Below are positions 25,605-34,009 of a DNA stretch of 64,000 bases, in pieces. This DNA is from UBA2287 sp037442025. GTDB taxonomy: Bacteria > Bacteroidota > Bacteroidia > Bacteroidales > Tenuifilaceae. The position numbers and the translations under genes were made by a program. Under the pieces are notes generated by a model, which searched no databases, was not told where the DNA came from, and was given only the letters and a program-made list of their open reading frames with translations. The first letter of the stretch is position 1, and the number at the start of each line of letters is the position of its first letter. Location of the stretch: the NCBI GenBank assembly GCA_037442025.1, contig JBBIRB010000004.1, forward strand, positions 40,055-104,054, written 5' to 3'.

Positions 25605-27155
25605 CTAAATACTCATCAACAGTTTTCTCATGCTCACCTTATCGTCCATAATTTCGCGGAGGCGTGAAGCAGGAACCCTCTCTTGCTCCATGGTATCGCG
25701 GTGACGAATGGTTACGGTGTCGTCCTCGAGTGTTTGGTGATCGATAGTTATGCAGAAAGGCGTACCAATGGCATCGTGACGGCGATAGCGCTTGCCAATG
25801 GTATCCTTTTCTTCGTACTGGCAGGCAAAGTCGAATTTAAGTTCGTCCATTATTTTGCGAGCTTTTTCGGGAAGTCCATCCTTCTTAACCAGTGGGAAAA
25901 CGGCTAACTTAACAGGTGCTAACGCTGGAGGAATGCGGAGAACAACACGTTCATCGGTTGTGCCATCCTCTTTGGTAAGTTTCTCCTCGGTGTAAGCCGA
26001 CGAGAGGATAAGAAGGAATGTGCGGTCGAGGCCAATTGAGGTTTCAACAACGTATGGCACGTAGCTTTCGTTGGTTTCGGGGTCGAAGTATTGTAGCTTT
26101 TTACCCGAATACTTTTGGTGGCTGCTTAGGTCGAAGTCGGTGCGGGAGTGAATACCCTCAACCTCCTTAAAGCCAAATGGGAACTGGAACTCAATGTCGG
26201 ACGCTGCATTGGCGTAATGCGCCAATTTTTCGTGCTTATGAAAACGATACTTGCTGTCGCCTAAGCCCATTGCCTTGTGCCAGCGCAAGCGTTTCTCCAT
26301 CCAGAACTCGTACCACTTCATCTCCTCGCCAGGGCGAACAAAGAATTGCATTTCCATTTGCTCAAACTCCTTCATGCGGAAAATAAACTGACGAGCAACT
26401 ATTTCGTTACGGAACGCTTTCCCAACCTGAGCTATACCGAAAGGAATTTTCATTCGTCCGGTTTTTTGAACGTTAAGGTAGTTCACAAAAATTCCCTGAG
26501 CAGTTTCTGGGCGAAGGTATATGGTGCTGGCGTCGTCGCTAACCGAGCCCATTTTGGTGTCGAACATTAGGTTAAACTGGCGCACCTCGGTCCAGTTGCG
26601 CGACCCCGAAATGGGGCAAACTATTTCGCAATCCTCAATAATCTTTTTAACTTCGGGTAGGTCGTTGGCGTCGAGCGCCTTAACCATTCGGGAGTTTACG
26701 GCGTTTATCTTCTCCTGAACTTCTATAACCCTAGGGTTGGTTTGGCGGAACATTTCCTCGTTAAAGCTATCGCCAAATCGTTTGGCAGCCTTTTCTACCT
26801 CCTTGTTCACCTTCTCTTCCTGTTTGGCCATCCACTCCTCAATAAGCACGTCGGCTCGGTAACGTTTTTTACTATCCTTATTGTCGATAAGGGGGTCGTT
26901 AAATGCCCCAACGTGTCCCGAGGCAACCCACGTTTGCGGATGCATAAAGATTGCAGAATCGAGCCCTACAATATTCTCGTTAAGGCGGGTCATTGCTTCC
27001 CACCAGTAGCGGCGTATGTTATTCTTCAGTTCAACACCATTTTGTCCGTAATCGTAAACAGCACTGAGACCATCGTAAATTTCGCTGCTTTGAAATACAA
27101 AACCATACTCTTTGCAATGTGCTATCAGTTTTTTGAAAAGTTCCTCTTGGGTCAT
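25605..27155 (-). CDS. glyS: Glycyl-tRNA synthetase, single-chain dimeric type
   Basis: 516 residues, the eukaryote/archaeal-like alpha2 form used by Bacteroidota, not the alpha2beta2 GlyQ/GlyS form. It charges tRNA-Gly. Visible: the N-terminal GFVFQSSEIYDGLSAVYDYG with WWEAM; class II motif 2 (FRNEIVARQFIFRMKEFEQM, then EMQFFVRPGEE); motif 3 region SIGLDRTFLLIL; and the C-terminal anticodon-binding domain (LAPVKLAVFPLVKKDG, RHDAIGTPFCITIDHQTLED). Length and motif order are normal. A -7 element lies 49 bases upstream. Confidence 0.96.
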   Translation of the reverse strand: MTQEELFKKLIAHCKEYGFVFQSSEIYDGLSAVYDYGQNGVELKNNIRRYWWEAMTRLNENIVGLDSAIFMHPQTWVASGHVGAFNDPLIDNKDSKKRYRADVLIEEWMAKQEEKVNKEVEKAAKRFGDSFNEEMFRQTNPRVIEVQEKINAVNSRMVKALDANDLPEVKKIIEDCEIVCPISGSRNWTEVRQFNLMFDTKMGSVSDDASTIYLRPETAQGIFVNYLNVQKTGRMKIPFGIAQVGKAFRNEIVARQFIFRMKEFEQMEMQFFVRPGEEMKWYEFWMEKRLRWHKAMGLGDSKYRFHKHEKLAHYANAASDIEFQFPFGFKEVEGIHSRTDFDLSSHQKYSGKKLQYFDPETNESYVPYVVETSIGLDRTFLLILSSAYTEEKLTKEDGTTDERVVLRIPPALAPVKLAVFPLVKKDGLPEKARKIMDELKFDFACQYEEKDTIGKRYRRHDAIGTPFCITIDHQTLEDDTVTIRHRDTMEQERVPASRLREIMDDKVSMRKLLMSI

Positions 27156-27203
27156 GGGGGCAAAAGTGTTTAAGTTCAGTTATATTTTTAAAACATAGAC
27201 TTG

Positions 27204-27211
27204 CAAAAATA
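27204..27211 (-). promoter_or_regulatory. Candidate -7 element of the glyS promoter
   Basis: TATTTTTG on the minus strand, 48 bases before the glyS start. The -33 region has no clear TTG. Confidence 0.35.
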
Positions 27212-27306
27212 AGTAAAAATGCTGAACACTTTGTAATTGGTCAATTAAAGGATTGCAAGTAGTTGCATAACATCGTTTTTTTCAATTTCTTTTAAGTATA
27301 AAGCTA

Positions 27307-27314
27307 TACTTTTG
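27307..27314 (+). promoter_or_regulatory. Candidate -7 element for the outer-membrane protein gene at 27329
   Basis: TACTTTTG matches TAnnTTTG and ends 14 bases before the ATG. No convincing -33 element. Confidence 0.4.
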
Positions 27315-27328
27315 CCAAAATTTTTAAA

Positions 27329-28090
27329 ATGGGTTACAGTAAAATATTTCTTGTAATAGTTGGTTTTTTCATTTATTCAGGGGTATCGTCTGCAAACACT
27401 AGCCCCTCAAGCGATACGCATGATAAAGTTCCAAAACCGTCAGATTCGCTGAGCGTGCATCTTTCGGCCAATTTTCAATCTCGACACATTTGGCGCGGAA
27501 ACCTAACATGCAGTGCTTGGAATGTTCAACCCTCTTTAAGCGTAAGCCAAAAGAATTTTTTGTTTGGATTTTGGGGAGCCTATACTGTTGACAACAGTTA
27601 CTCGGAAGTGAATCTTTATGCTTCCTATAGTTTTGCTAACGTTACATTTACAGTTTACGACTATTATTGCCCTAACGAAACGTTGAAATTCAATCGTCTT
27701 TTCGACTTTAACAGGCATTCAACCCAACACACTGTAGATGCTACCTTAACCTATGGGGGAACAGAGCGCATGCCTTTTTGGGTAATGGCATCGACTCTTA
27801 TTTGGGGCGATGACAATGATAATGTATCAGGAAACAAATTCTATTCAACTTATATAGAGGCAGGTTATACCTGGCAATATAGAAAGGTATGGGAATTCGA
27901 GTTCCTTCTAGGTGGTACACCTTTCGAGGGATATTATGCTCCAAAGGCTAATTTGGTAAATGTGGGTTTTGGGGCAAAGCAAACCCTTAGTATAAGTAGT
28001 GGGTTTCGACTGCCCATTTTTGTTAAACTTTTCGCTAATCCATACGAAGAGAATTTGTACCTTGTTTTTGGAGCAACTATAGGAAATTGA
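27329..28090 (+). CDS. Putative outer-membrane beta-barrel protein, unknown
   Basis: 253 residues with a signal peptide (GYSKIFLVIVGFFIYSGVSS) cleaved near SSANT. The mature part is a run of amphipathic strands ending in aromatic residues (SVHLSANFQSRHIWRG, FLFGFWGAYTVDNSYSEVNL, FANVTFTVYDYYCP, FYSTYIEAGYTWQYR, LYLVFGATIGN), with the C-terminal strand expected of a barrel. The FQSRHIWRGN segment resembles the opening of TorF-like putative porins, but the match is loose. No lipobox. A small membrane-protein gene follows 25 bp downstream on the same strand. Confidence 0.6.
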   Translation: MGYSKIFLVIVGFFIYSGVSSANTSPSSDTHDKVPKPSDSLSVHLSANFQSRHIWRGNLTCSAWNVQPSLSVSQKNFLFGFWGAYTVDNSYSEVNLYASYSFANVTFTVYDYYCPNETLKFNRLFDFNRHSTQHTVDATLTYGGTERMPFWVMASTLIWGDDNDNVSGNKFYSTYIEAGYTWQYRKVWEFEFLLGGTPFEGYYAPKANLVNVGFGAKQTLSISSGFRLPIFVKLFANPYEENLYLVFGATIGN

Positions 28091-28115
28091 TAATTTAATC
28101 ATAAAAAAAATACCA

Positions 28116-28349
28116 ATGATATCCATTCGTCGTAATCATAGAAGTTCACCTAGCCCTTTTTTTGGAGTGCGATCGTATTTACTTTTTTTTGTAGCTCTTA
28201 TTTTGTTAATGGCTTGGGTTTGGGTTCGGATTGAAACGGGTGAGAAGAGCCTTTGGTTGCTATTTGCATCGGGTGCAGTTGCCTTTTTGGCTTTTGGCAT
28301 GAGCGTTTACGGAATAATAAAGCGATTTCGAAAGGGTAAGAATACCTAA
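28116..28349 (+). CDS. Small membrane protein, 77 residues
   Basis: 77 residues: a basic N-terminus (ISIRRNHRSSPSPFFGVRS), two hydrophobic helices (about 20-37 and 47-66) joined by VRIETGEKSLW, and a basic tail IKRFRKGKNT, so both ends are probably cytoplasmic. I do not recognise the family. It follows the barrel-protein gene by 25 bp. Its TAA stop overlaps by 4 bp the TAG stop of the convergent BtuG-like gene. Confidence 0.55.
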   Translation: MISIRRNHRSSPSPFFGVRSYLLFFVALILLMAWVWVRIETGEKSLWLLFASGAVAFLAFGMSVYGIIKRFRKGKNT

Positions 28350-29422
28350 TTAAAACAGAAGGCAGTTGGAATAATTCCAACGCTAAAACTTTCAATTTGT
28401 AATCCCGAAGGCCTATATATATATACCTTGCCCTCACTTAGGTAGTCAGCTGCATCTGCAATCAGTATATTCCCGGTAAGGGCATCGATACCCAGTGCCC
28501 GAAAGTTCCTTCCGTTCCTTTGAATAAATGGTTGTGTTGGAAGCGTATTGCTACTTACCGGCATTCGGTAAAGGTGGTTGCATATAAAATAAAGTGTATC
28601 GCCTGCAGGATTGGTTGCCAATCGACCTGCCATATCGGTATACGAGGGGAAGTTGAGTCGGACTTCAACCTGTAAGGTAAATGGATCGATTCGCATAAGC
28701 GAGGGCTTCTCGAACCCAAACGGGTTTCCCAAGTAGCCACCATCGTTCATTACCCAAATTTTACCGTGACCATCGGTTACCATATGAAGGGGTTGAACTC
28801 CTACTTCTATGGAGTCGATAACTTTAAGTTGGTCAGTATCAATAAGCAGAATTTTATTGTCGTAGCTCCAGCAATTTGAAAAAATCGTATTGTTAATACG
28901 AATGAGATTTTCAGTGGGGTGCTGATAAAAGGGGAGGGTTGCTTTACCTGTAGAAATTTTCCCTGTAACCATACGGGTTGGTATGTCAACCAAGCTAATG
29001 CCTCGTGCATACAGATCGCTTACAAGTAATGTGTTTTCGTTCAGAAAAAGGGTGTGTCTTGGCGAAACAAGTCCATTTACCTGCCCTTCAATGAGCATGG
29101 TATTTGAGTCAACAATATAAATGCAACCCGAATTATTTACAACTATGTATGCCCTGCCGTTTCTAATGGTCATGCTATAGGCCACATCGCCTAGCGGAAT
29201 TCCATTGGCTAGAGAGAAAATGTCGGGGGTTACAAGTTTCGTGTCGAAGTCGTAATACGAAAGACTTGCATTGCCCCACATGTAGTTACCTTCATTCACA
29301 ATAAAAACCCCCCGACTTCCATATAAATCGACCGGTGATGTAGGTATTACGCTATCGTCCATGCATCCGAACAAAAGGACAATAGCAACAATTTGTGAAA
29401 TTACGAGGTTAACCCTTTTCAT
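28346..29422 (-). CDS. BtuG-like surface lipoprotein, YncE-type/DUF5074 beta-propeller
   Basis: 358 residues. The signal peptide ends in a lipobox (VLLFGC, Cys20) followed by MDDS, so it is a lipoprotein, probably surface-exposed. The remainder has the blade periodicity of a seven-bladed propeller: GVFIVNEGNYMWGNASLSYY, AYIVVNNSGCIYIVDSNTM, TLLVSDLYARGISLVDI, KIWVMNDGGY, TLYFICNHLYRM. BtuG of Bacteroides is a propeller lipoprotein that binds cobalamin tightly and hands it to BtuB. Here the btuB-like gene and a cobalamin riboswitch lie directly upstream, which is why I prefer BtuG-like over a generic YncE label. It may also have its own promoter (29442-29449). Confidence 0.75.
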   Translation of the reverse strand: MKRVNLVISQIVAIVLLFGCMDDSVIPTSPVDLYGSRGVFIVNEGNYMWGNASLSYYDFDTKLVTPDIFSLANGIPLGDVAYSMTIRNGRAYIVVNNSGCIYIVDSNTMLIEGQVNGLVSPRHTLFLNENTLLVSDLYARGISLVDIPTRMVTGKISTGKATLPFYQHPTENLIRINNTIFSNCWSYDNKILLIDTDQLKVIDSIEVGVQPLHMVTDGHGKIWVMNDGGYLGNPFGFEKPSLMRIDPFTLQVEVRLNFPSYTDMAGRLATNPAGDTLYFICNHLYRMPVSSNTLPTQPFIQRNGRNFRALGIDALTGNILIADAADYLSEGKVYIYRPSGLQIESFSVGIIPTAFCFN

Positions 29423-29441
29423 CTGTCTATTTAGTGTTTTT

Positions 29442-29449
29442 CAAAGGTA
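29442..29449 (-). promoter_or_regulatory. Candidate internal -7 element for the btuG-like gene
   Basis: TACCTTTG on the minus strand, 19 bases before the ATG, fits TAnnTTTG. The -33 position overlaps a GC-rich palindrome (29464-29477) and has no TTG. Confidence 0.35.
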
Positions 29450-29556
29450 CACCTACCTGCCGCCTGCCTGCTGGCAGTCAGGGCGAGTCAGGGATGGAAC
29501 AACCATTATATAGTCATCGTAGTGTGGGTTAAAGCCTTTAACATGGATGTTTCATT

Positions 29557-31527
29557 TTATATTTCGAGACGGAAAATAAGATTGTAGTTTCTGCCGGGCA
29601 TTGGACGCCACAGAATGGTTTGGTAACTTTCGTTGAATAGGTTGTCAACACGTAATTGCATACCTAGAGCCTTGCCTCCAATCTCGATATTTTTTCCAAT
29701 CGATACTGCGCTCATGTAATACGGATATAGCCTTCGGTACGAATTGGTGTTGGAGCGAGTGGTGGTATAGCGTTCAGAGAAGTGGGTAAAAGTATAGGTA
29801 GTATAAAATGAGCGCCAATTTGCACTTAGCACCACTCCGCCAGAATGAATGGGAATGAATGGCAATTGACGGCCCTCCCAAATTGGGCTTATTATCCCTC
29901 CAGAATTTTTAACCGACGACAGGGTGTAGCTGTATTGACCAATTATTTTGAATCTTAAACTACCCCTGCTGAGCAGGGCAGAAATAGAAATCTCGCTGCC
30001 TTGCGTCCTAACGCTATTAATATTAATGGGCTCCCAAAAGCCCTTCAGGTGGGGCAGCCACATAATCCAGTTTTCTATTTCCGATCGAAAAAATGTAACA
30101 CCAATATCGGTTGCAAAAAATAAATTTTCAAAAGCGTAATGTACCCCTCCCTCGTAGGATAAGCCCATTTCGGGCTTCAGGTTAGGATTCCCTCCCGGTT
30201 GAAAATACTGATCGTTAAGCGAAGGGAAATGGAAATTACGTCCAACCGACCCATTAAATTTTATTTTTGTTTCAATTGGTAAACGGTATTCTGCCGAGAA
30301 GGCTGGCATTATAGGAGAAAGATTTGGCCCATAGATCTCCTCGTTAAGCAAAACGGAGAAATTAAAATTCTTACCGGGACTCACTACCAGTTTCGAAAGC
30401 AACGAATTTTGCCAAATACTCTTTTTGTAGCCACTCATTAGTTTTTTCTCGTAACTATCGACCCAGTCGTTTTGAAATCGGTTTTCAATGCTGAAGTTCA
30501 ACCAGTGGTTAATTTTAAATTCGGTACCTACCCGCCCCTGCCAAGTTTTTGCAAAACTTGAAGCATTTACAATGGCCATGGTGTCGTTTTGAACAGAAAA
30601 TTTATAATAATTGTAATGAAAGTTCAGAGAAGAGAAGCCAACCGATGCAAAGCCCTTAATTTGGTTACCGAAGTAGTTCCACTCGAGGATTGAATTTGTG
30701 TTAAAGTCCTTCTGCCTATTGTGCTCTTTTACTGGAGAGTTGGACATTATTTGGGGGATGCCACGATTATTCTCTTGTACCCACGATTTGAACGAAAGCA
30801 TACTATGGGTATTCAGGCGAAGGTAAACTTCCTGTAAAACTCCCATTTTATTATAGTCGGCATTGGTTTGCCTTTCAATGGGAAAACCCTTACGGGCTTT
30901 GTTTATATACGAAAAATTATTTTCGGAGGATTCTCGAAAAATTCTTGTTTGTCCCTTAATTCTTTTTGTGCCGTAAACCGACATTAACCCCGTTAGATAT
31001 GTTTCGTAGCTTCCAATGGACTGAATGACCTTTATGCCATTGTTTTGCCAATTGGGTGTGCTTGTTAGGTTAACTGACCCGCCAAGACCGCCTGAGCCAA
31101 AATTCATCGACGACTGGCCGAAGTGAATGCTGATATCATCGACAAAAACAAGTGGTATTTGAGAAAAATCGACCTGCCCGCTCATCGGAGAGTTAATTTT
31201 CATTCCGTTCCAAAAAACCTGAGTGTGCGATGCGCTTGTTCCCCTGAACGAGGCGGTTGCCAAGGACCCTCTTCCGTATGTTTTTATAAAAATAGTGCTG
31301 TTTTCCCCAAGAAGTTCGGCAAGTGTCAATGTCGACTTTTCTTTCATGACTACCGAATCGACGGTTTCGATTTTTGTGCCGGGAATGGGGTTGGTTTTCT
31401 TTTTCAAACGGGAAACTGAGATGGGGTCTAATTTAATGGTGTCGTTCAACGACGGTTGACCATACATGCTCTTTGGCGCGCAAGTCATTAGTATTAAAGT
31501 TAGGTATATAAATCCCCTTGTTTTCAT
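29557..31527 (-). CDS. btuB: TonB-dependent receptor, BtuB-like (cobalamin)
   Basis: 656 residues. Signal peptide (GFIYLTLILMTCAPKSMYG), a TonB-box-like segment (TIKLDPISVS), then a plug domain (about residues 50-160: TLTLAELLGENSTIFIKTYG, ATASFRGTSASHTQVFWNG, GSGGLGGSVNL). The remainder alternates long amphipathic strands of a 22-strand barrel; the C-terminal block RVDNLFNESYQTILWRPMPG, then YNLIFRLEI, is standard for this family. Assignment to cobalamin rests on context: a cobalamin riboswitch in its leader and a BtuG-like gene downstream. Length fits BtuB, shorter than SusC-type receptors. Confidence 0.85.
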   Translation of the reverse strand: MKTRGFIYLTLILMTCAPKSMYGQPSLNDTIKLDPISVSRLKKKTNPIPGTKIETVDSVVMKEKSTLTLAELLGENSTIFIKTYGRGSLATASFRGTSASHTQVFWNGMKINSPMSGQVDFSQIPLVFVDDISIHFGQSSMNFGSGGLGGSVNLTSTPNWQNNGIKVIQSIGSYETYLTGLMSVYGTKRIKGQTRIFRESSENNFSYINKARKGFPIERQTNADYNKMGVLQEVYLRLNTHSMLSFKSWVQENNRGIPQIMSNSPVKEHNRQKDFNTNSILEWNYFGNQIKGFASVGFSSLNFHYNYYKFSVQNDTMAIVNASSFAKTWQGRVGTEFKINHWLNFSIENRFQNDWVDSYEKKLMSGYKKSIWQNSLLSKLVVSPGKNFNFSVLLNEEIYGPNLSPIMPAFSAEYRLPIETKIKFNGSVGRNFHFPSLNDQYFQPGGNPNLKPEMGLSYEGGVHYAFENLFFATDIGVTFFRSEIENWIMWLPHLKGFWEPININSVRTQGSEISISALLSRGSLRFKIIGQYSYTLSSVKNSGGIISPIWEGRQLPFIPIHSGGVVLSANWRSFYTTYTFTHFSERYTTTRSNTNSYRRLYPYYMSAVSIGKNIEIGGKALGMQLRVDNLFNESYQTILWRPMPGRNYNLIFRLEI

Positions 31528-31710
31528 TTCGTTTTATAAAAGCAACATACTTATTAAACAGGGTCACGGAGGTTCGTTATGGCAGACAAACCCTCCGGGC
31601 CTCCTGTTTTTGTGAAACAGTCCGTACCTAGCAGATACGCGGGAAATTTGTATTGGATGAGTTGAAATTCATCCTCGCTTTTATCCCGAAAGCGCATCTG
31701 AACTGGATAG

Positions 31711-31905
31711 GATATTGGCAGGTCTTCTGACTTTCCCCGTTTTCAACGCCTTCCCATAAACAATCAGTTTATAGTGGTTTTTTGCTGAAAACAAAATGGT
31801 TTCATCTCCGAAACGCAGGGGATCACAGCAGCGGGAACTGTTGCCGAATTCCTTGTGAATTACAGCGGGGCACGGCATTCCCTTTTAATCGCTATGCGAA
31901 CCAAT
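31711..31905 (-). ncRNA. Cobalamin (AdoCbl) riboswitch
   Basis: On the minus strand the class landmarks follow in order: AAAAGGGAATGCCGTG near 31886-31871, CCCGCTGTAATTC, AACAGTTCCCGCTGCTGTGA around 31839-31820, and the B12 box GTCAGAAGACCTGCCAATAT at 31732-31713. This is the conserved core of the aptamer. It starts a few bases after a candidate -7 element and precedes btuB by about 180 nt; that expression platform contains several hairpins (see findings). Confidence 0.93.
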
Positions 31906-31911
31906 ACCCCG

Positions 31912-31919
31912 CAAAGTTA
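31912..31919 (-). promoter_or_regulatory. Candidate -7 element of the riboswitch-btuB transcript
   Basis: TAACTTTG on the minus strand fits TAnnTTTG exactly, placing the transcript start about where the riboswitch fold begins. Confidence 0.5.
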
Positions 31920-32040
31920 ATGCATATTTGAACTATTAAGAAAAAATTCAGACTATAATATTTTGCCATTTTAAAATGTTATGTTGATCATTTCAAAGGT
32001 TTTTTTAGTTGCAACAAGTATCAAAACGCATTTCATGAGC

Positions 32041-32048
32041 TAACTTTG
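32041..32048 (+). promoter_or_regulatory. Candidate -7 element of the ftsX operon
   Basis: TAACTTTG fits TAnnTTTG and ends 9 bases before the ftsX ATG at 32058; it explains why an upstream TTG (32046) is not the start. No -33 at canonical spacing. Confidence 0.45.
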
Positions 32049-32057
32049 TGCCTCATT

Positions 32058-32933
32058 ATGAAAACGGAAAGCAAAATAACAAAGTGGAGGCTCCGAAGTT
32101 CCTCCATATCGTCGATAATTAGCAATTCTCTCGTCCTTTTCACAATTGGGGTAGTAATGCTATTGATTTTTAATGCTAAAAAGCTTTCCGATTATGTTAA
32201 GGAAAATATTGGGTTTACCGTAGTACTTCACGATGATGTGAGAGATGTTGAGGCCAACTTTTTACGTAAAACGCTGGATGCTACCCCTTTCATTCGTTCA
32301 ACCGAATACATTTCAAAAGAGGTTGCAGCGAAGGAACTTCAAAAGGAGCTTGGTGAAGATTTTATTGGTTTTTTGGGATATAACCCTTTATCATCGTCCA
32401 TTGAGGTTAGGCTAAAGGCTCAATACGCTAACCCCGATAGCATCAGAAAAATTGAAGATGAACTCATGGCCCAACGGCCAGTGAAAGAAGTATTCTACCA
32501 AAAGTCGTTAGTGAATTTGGTTAACGAAAACGTAAGCCGAATTAGTGCTATTTTACTGCTTTTTAGCGGTCTACTCTTTTTTGTGGCATTAGTTCTTATT
32601 AATAATACTATACGGCTTGCGGTATACTCCAAACGATTTTTAATTAATACCATGAAACTGGTTGGTGCTACCTGGGGTTTTATACGCTCTCCCTTTCTAA
32701 TTAGAAGCATTTGGCACGGAGTATACGCTTCATTTTTGGCCTGTTTGCTGCTTTGTGGAGTGGTATATTTGGTTCAAAGTGAGTTTTACGAAATTTTAAA
32801 CTTCGAGCAAGTCGAACTGCTTGCCATTCTCTTTGGTTTAGTTACTGCTTTAGGTGTTATAATAAATCTTGTTTCAACATTTTTTGCAGTTAACAAGTTT
32901 TTACGTTTAAAAACCGACGATTTGTACTATTAA
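32058..32933 (+). CDS. ftsX: FtsX-like cell-division permease
   Basis: 291 residues from ATG 32058. FtsX pairs with the ATPase FtsE to control peptidoglycan hydrolases at the division site. Topology matches: one N-terminal membrane helix (ISNSLVLFTIGVVMLLIFNA), an extracellular domain (about 40-155: IGFTVVLHDDVRDVEANFLR), then three C-terminal helices, with the conserved TMKLVGATWGFIRSPFLIRS between helices 2 and 3. ftsE is not next to it, as is usual in Bacteroidota. It heads the run ftsX-DUF3098-uppP-truB-queA, a conserved order in the phylum. Confidence 0.92.
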   Translation: MKTESKITKWRLRSSSISSIISNSLVLFTIGVVMLLIFNAKKLSDYVKENIGFTVVLHDDVRDVEANFLRKTLDATPFIRSTEYISKEVAAKELQKELGEDFIGFLGYNPLSSSIEVRLKAQYANPDSIRKIEDELMAQRPVKEVFYQKSLVNLVNENVSRISAILLLFSGLLFFVALVLINNTIRLAVYSKRFLINTMKLVGATWGFIRSPFLIRSIWHGVYASFLACLLLCGVVYLVQSEFYEILNFEQVELLAILFGLVTALGVIINLVSTFFAVNKFLRLKTDDLYY

Positions 32934-32952
32934 ATAATTCAATACTTAACCC

Positions 32953-33210
32953 ATGAGCAAGATAAAACAGGATAATAGTAACGACACAAAATTATTCCCG
33001 CTGGGGAAAGAAAACTACAAGCTTCTGTTAATTGGCTTTGGCATTATTGTTTTAGGCTTTATTCTTATGCTTGGTGGCGGATCTACTGATCCGAACATTT
33101 TTAATGAAGGAGAGCTCTTTAGCTTTAGGCGTATTACACTTGCACCTCTCGTAATCCTTTTTGGGTTTATTTTTGAAATTTATGCCATAATGAAGAGACC
33201 CAAGGACTAG
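32953..33210 (+). CDS. DUF3098 small membrane protein
   Basis: 85 residues with two membrane helices (YKLLLIGFGIIVLGFILML and RITLAPLVILFGFIFEIYAI) joined by the loop GGGSTDPNIFNEGELFSFRR, ending in MKRPKD. This matches the DUF3098 family, found almost only between ftsX and uppP in Bacteroidota. It follows ftsX by 19 bp and precedes uppP by 3 bp. The position suggests a role with cell-wall synthesis or division, but no function is established. Confidence 0.82.
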   Translation: MSKIKQDNSNDTKLFPLGKENYKLLLIGFGIIVLGFILMLGGGSTDPNIFNEGELFSFRRITLAPLVILFGFIFEIYAIMKRPKD

Positions 33211-33213
33211 TTT

Positions 33214-33999
33214 ATGGGCATTTTTGAAGCAATTGTTTTAGGATTAATTCAAGGGTTAACCGAGTTTCTTCCAATTAGTAGTTCGGGGCATTTAGAAATA
33301 ACCAAGGCTCTTTTAACTGTTAATGCTGAAGAAAGCCTTTCGTTTACAGTGGCCGTTCATGGGGCAACTGTGCTTAGCACGTTGGTGGTTTTCCGACAGG
33401 AAATAGCAACTTTATTGGCAGGGGTGTTTAAGTTCTCGTGGAATAATGAAACTGAGTATGTGTCGAAACTTATAGTTTCGATGGTTCCGGTTGGTCTGGT
33501 CGCTTTTTTATTGAAGGATACTGTAGAGTCATTCTTCAACGGAAATCTAATCCTTGTTGGCTCAATGCTTTTTGTAACAGCACTCTTACTATTCATGTCG
33601 GGAGTAATAAAATGGAGCAACCCTAAACCCATTGGTTTTGTTCATGCTTTTATTATCGGAATTGCTCAAGCTGTTGCGGTTATACCGGGTATATCCCGTT
33701 CGGGGGCTACAATTGCAACTGGATTAATGATTGGCAATAGGAAAGATGAGTTAGCCAAGTTTTCGTTTTTAATGGTAATAGTTCCTATTATTGGGGCCAA
33801 TTTCCTTGAAATTTTAAACGCTAATTATTCTAACTCACAGGGAGTAGGAGCACTACCAATTGTCTTTGGTTTTGTTTCAGCTTTTATTTCGGGCTATTTG
33901 GCATGCCGGCTTATGATTGGTATTGTTAAAAAGGGTAACCTGAAATGGTTTGCCCTATATTGTCTTTTAGCAGGAACCGTTTGCTTGTTTTTAGCATAA
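33214..33999 (+). CDS. uppP: Undecaprenyl-diphosphate phosphatase (UppP/BacA)
   Basis: 261 residues. It recycles undecaprenyl diphosphate to the monophosphate carrier used for peptidoglycan and glycan export, and overexpression gives bacitracin resistance. Both catalytic signatures are present: GLTEFLPISSSGH at residues 14-26 and the second repeat PGISRSGATIATGLM near 158-172. About eight hydrophobic segments match the BacA fold. It lies 3 bp after DUF3098 and 10 bp before truB, so it is co-transcribed with both. Confidence 0.95.
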   Translation: MGIFEAIVLGLIQGLTEFLPISSSGHLEITKALLTVNAEESLSFTVAVHGATVLSTLVVFRQEIATLLAGVFKFSWNNETEYVSKLIVSMVPVGLVAFLLKDTVESFFNGNLILVGSMLFVTALLLFMSGVIKWSNPKPIGFVHAFIIGIAQAVAVIPGISRSGATIATGLMIGNRKDELAKFSFLMVIVPIIGANFLEILNANYSNSQGVGALPIVFGFVSAFISGYLACRLMIGIVKKGNLKWFALYCLLAGTVCLFLA

Positions 34000-34009
34000 T
34001 TACAGAGGC

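Noticed and set aside
31681..31878. Minus-strand open frame of 65 codons
   Set aside because: It lies within the cobalamin riboswitch and its leader, which explains the conservation.
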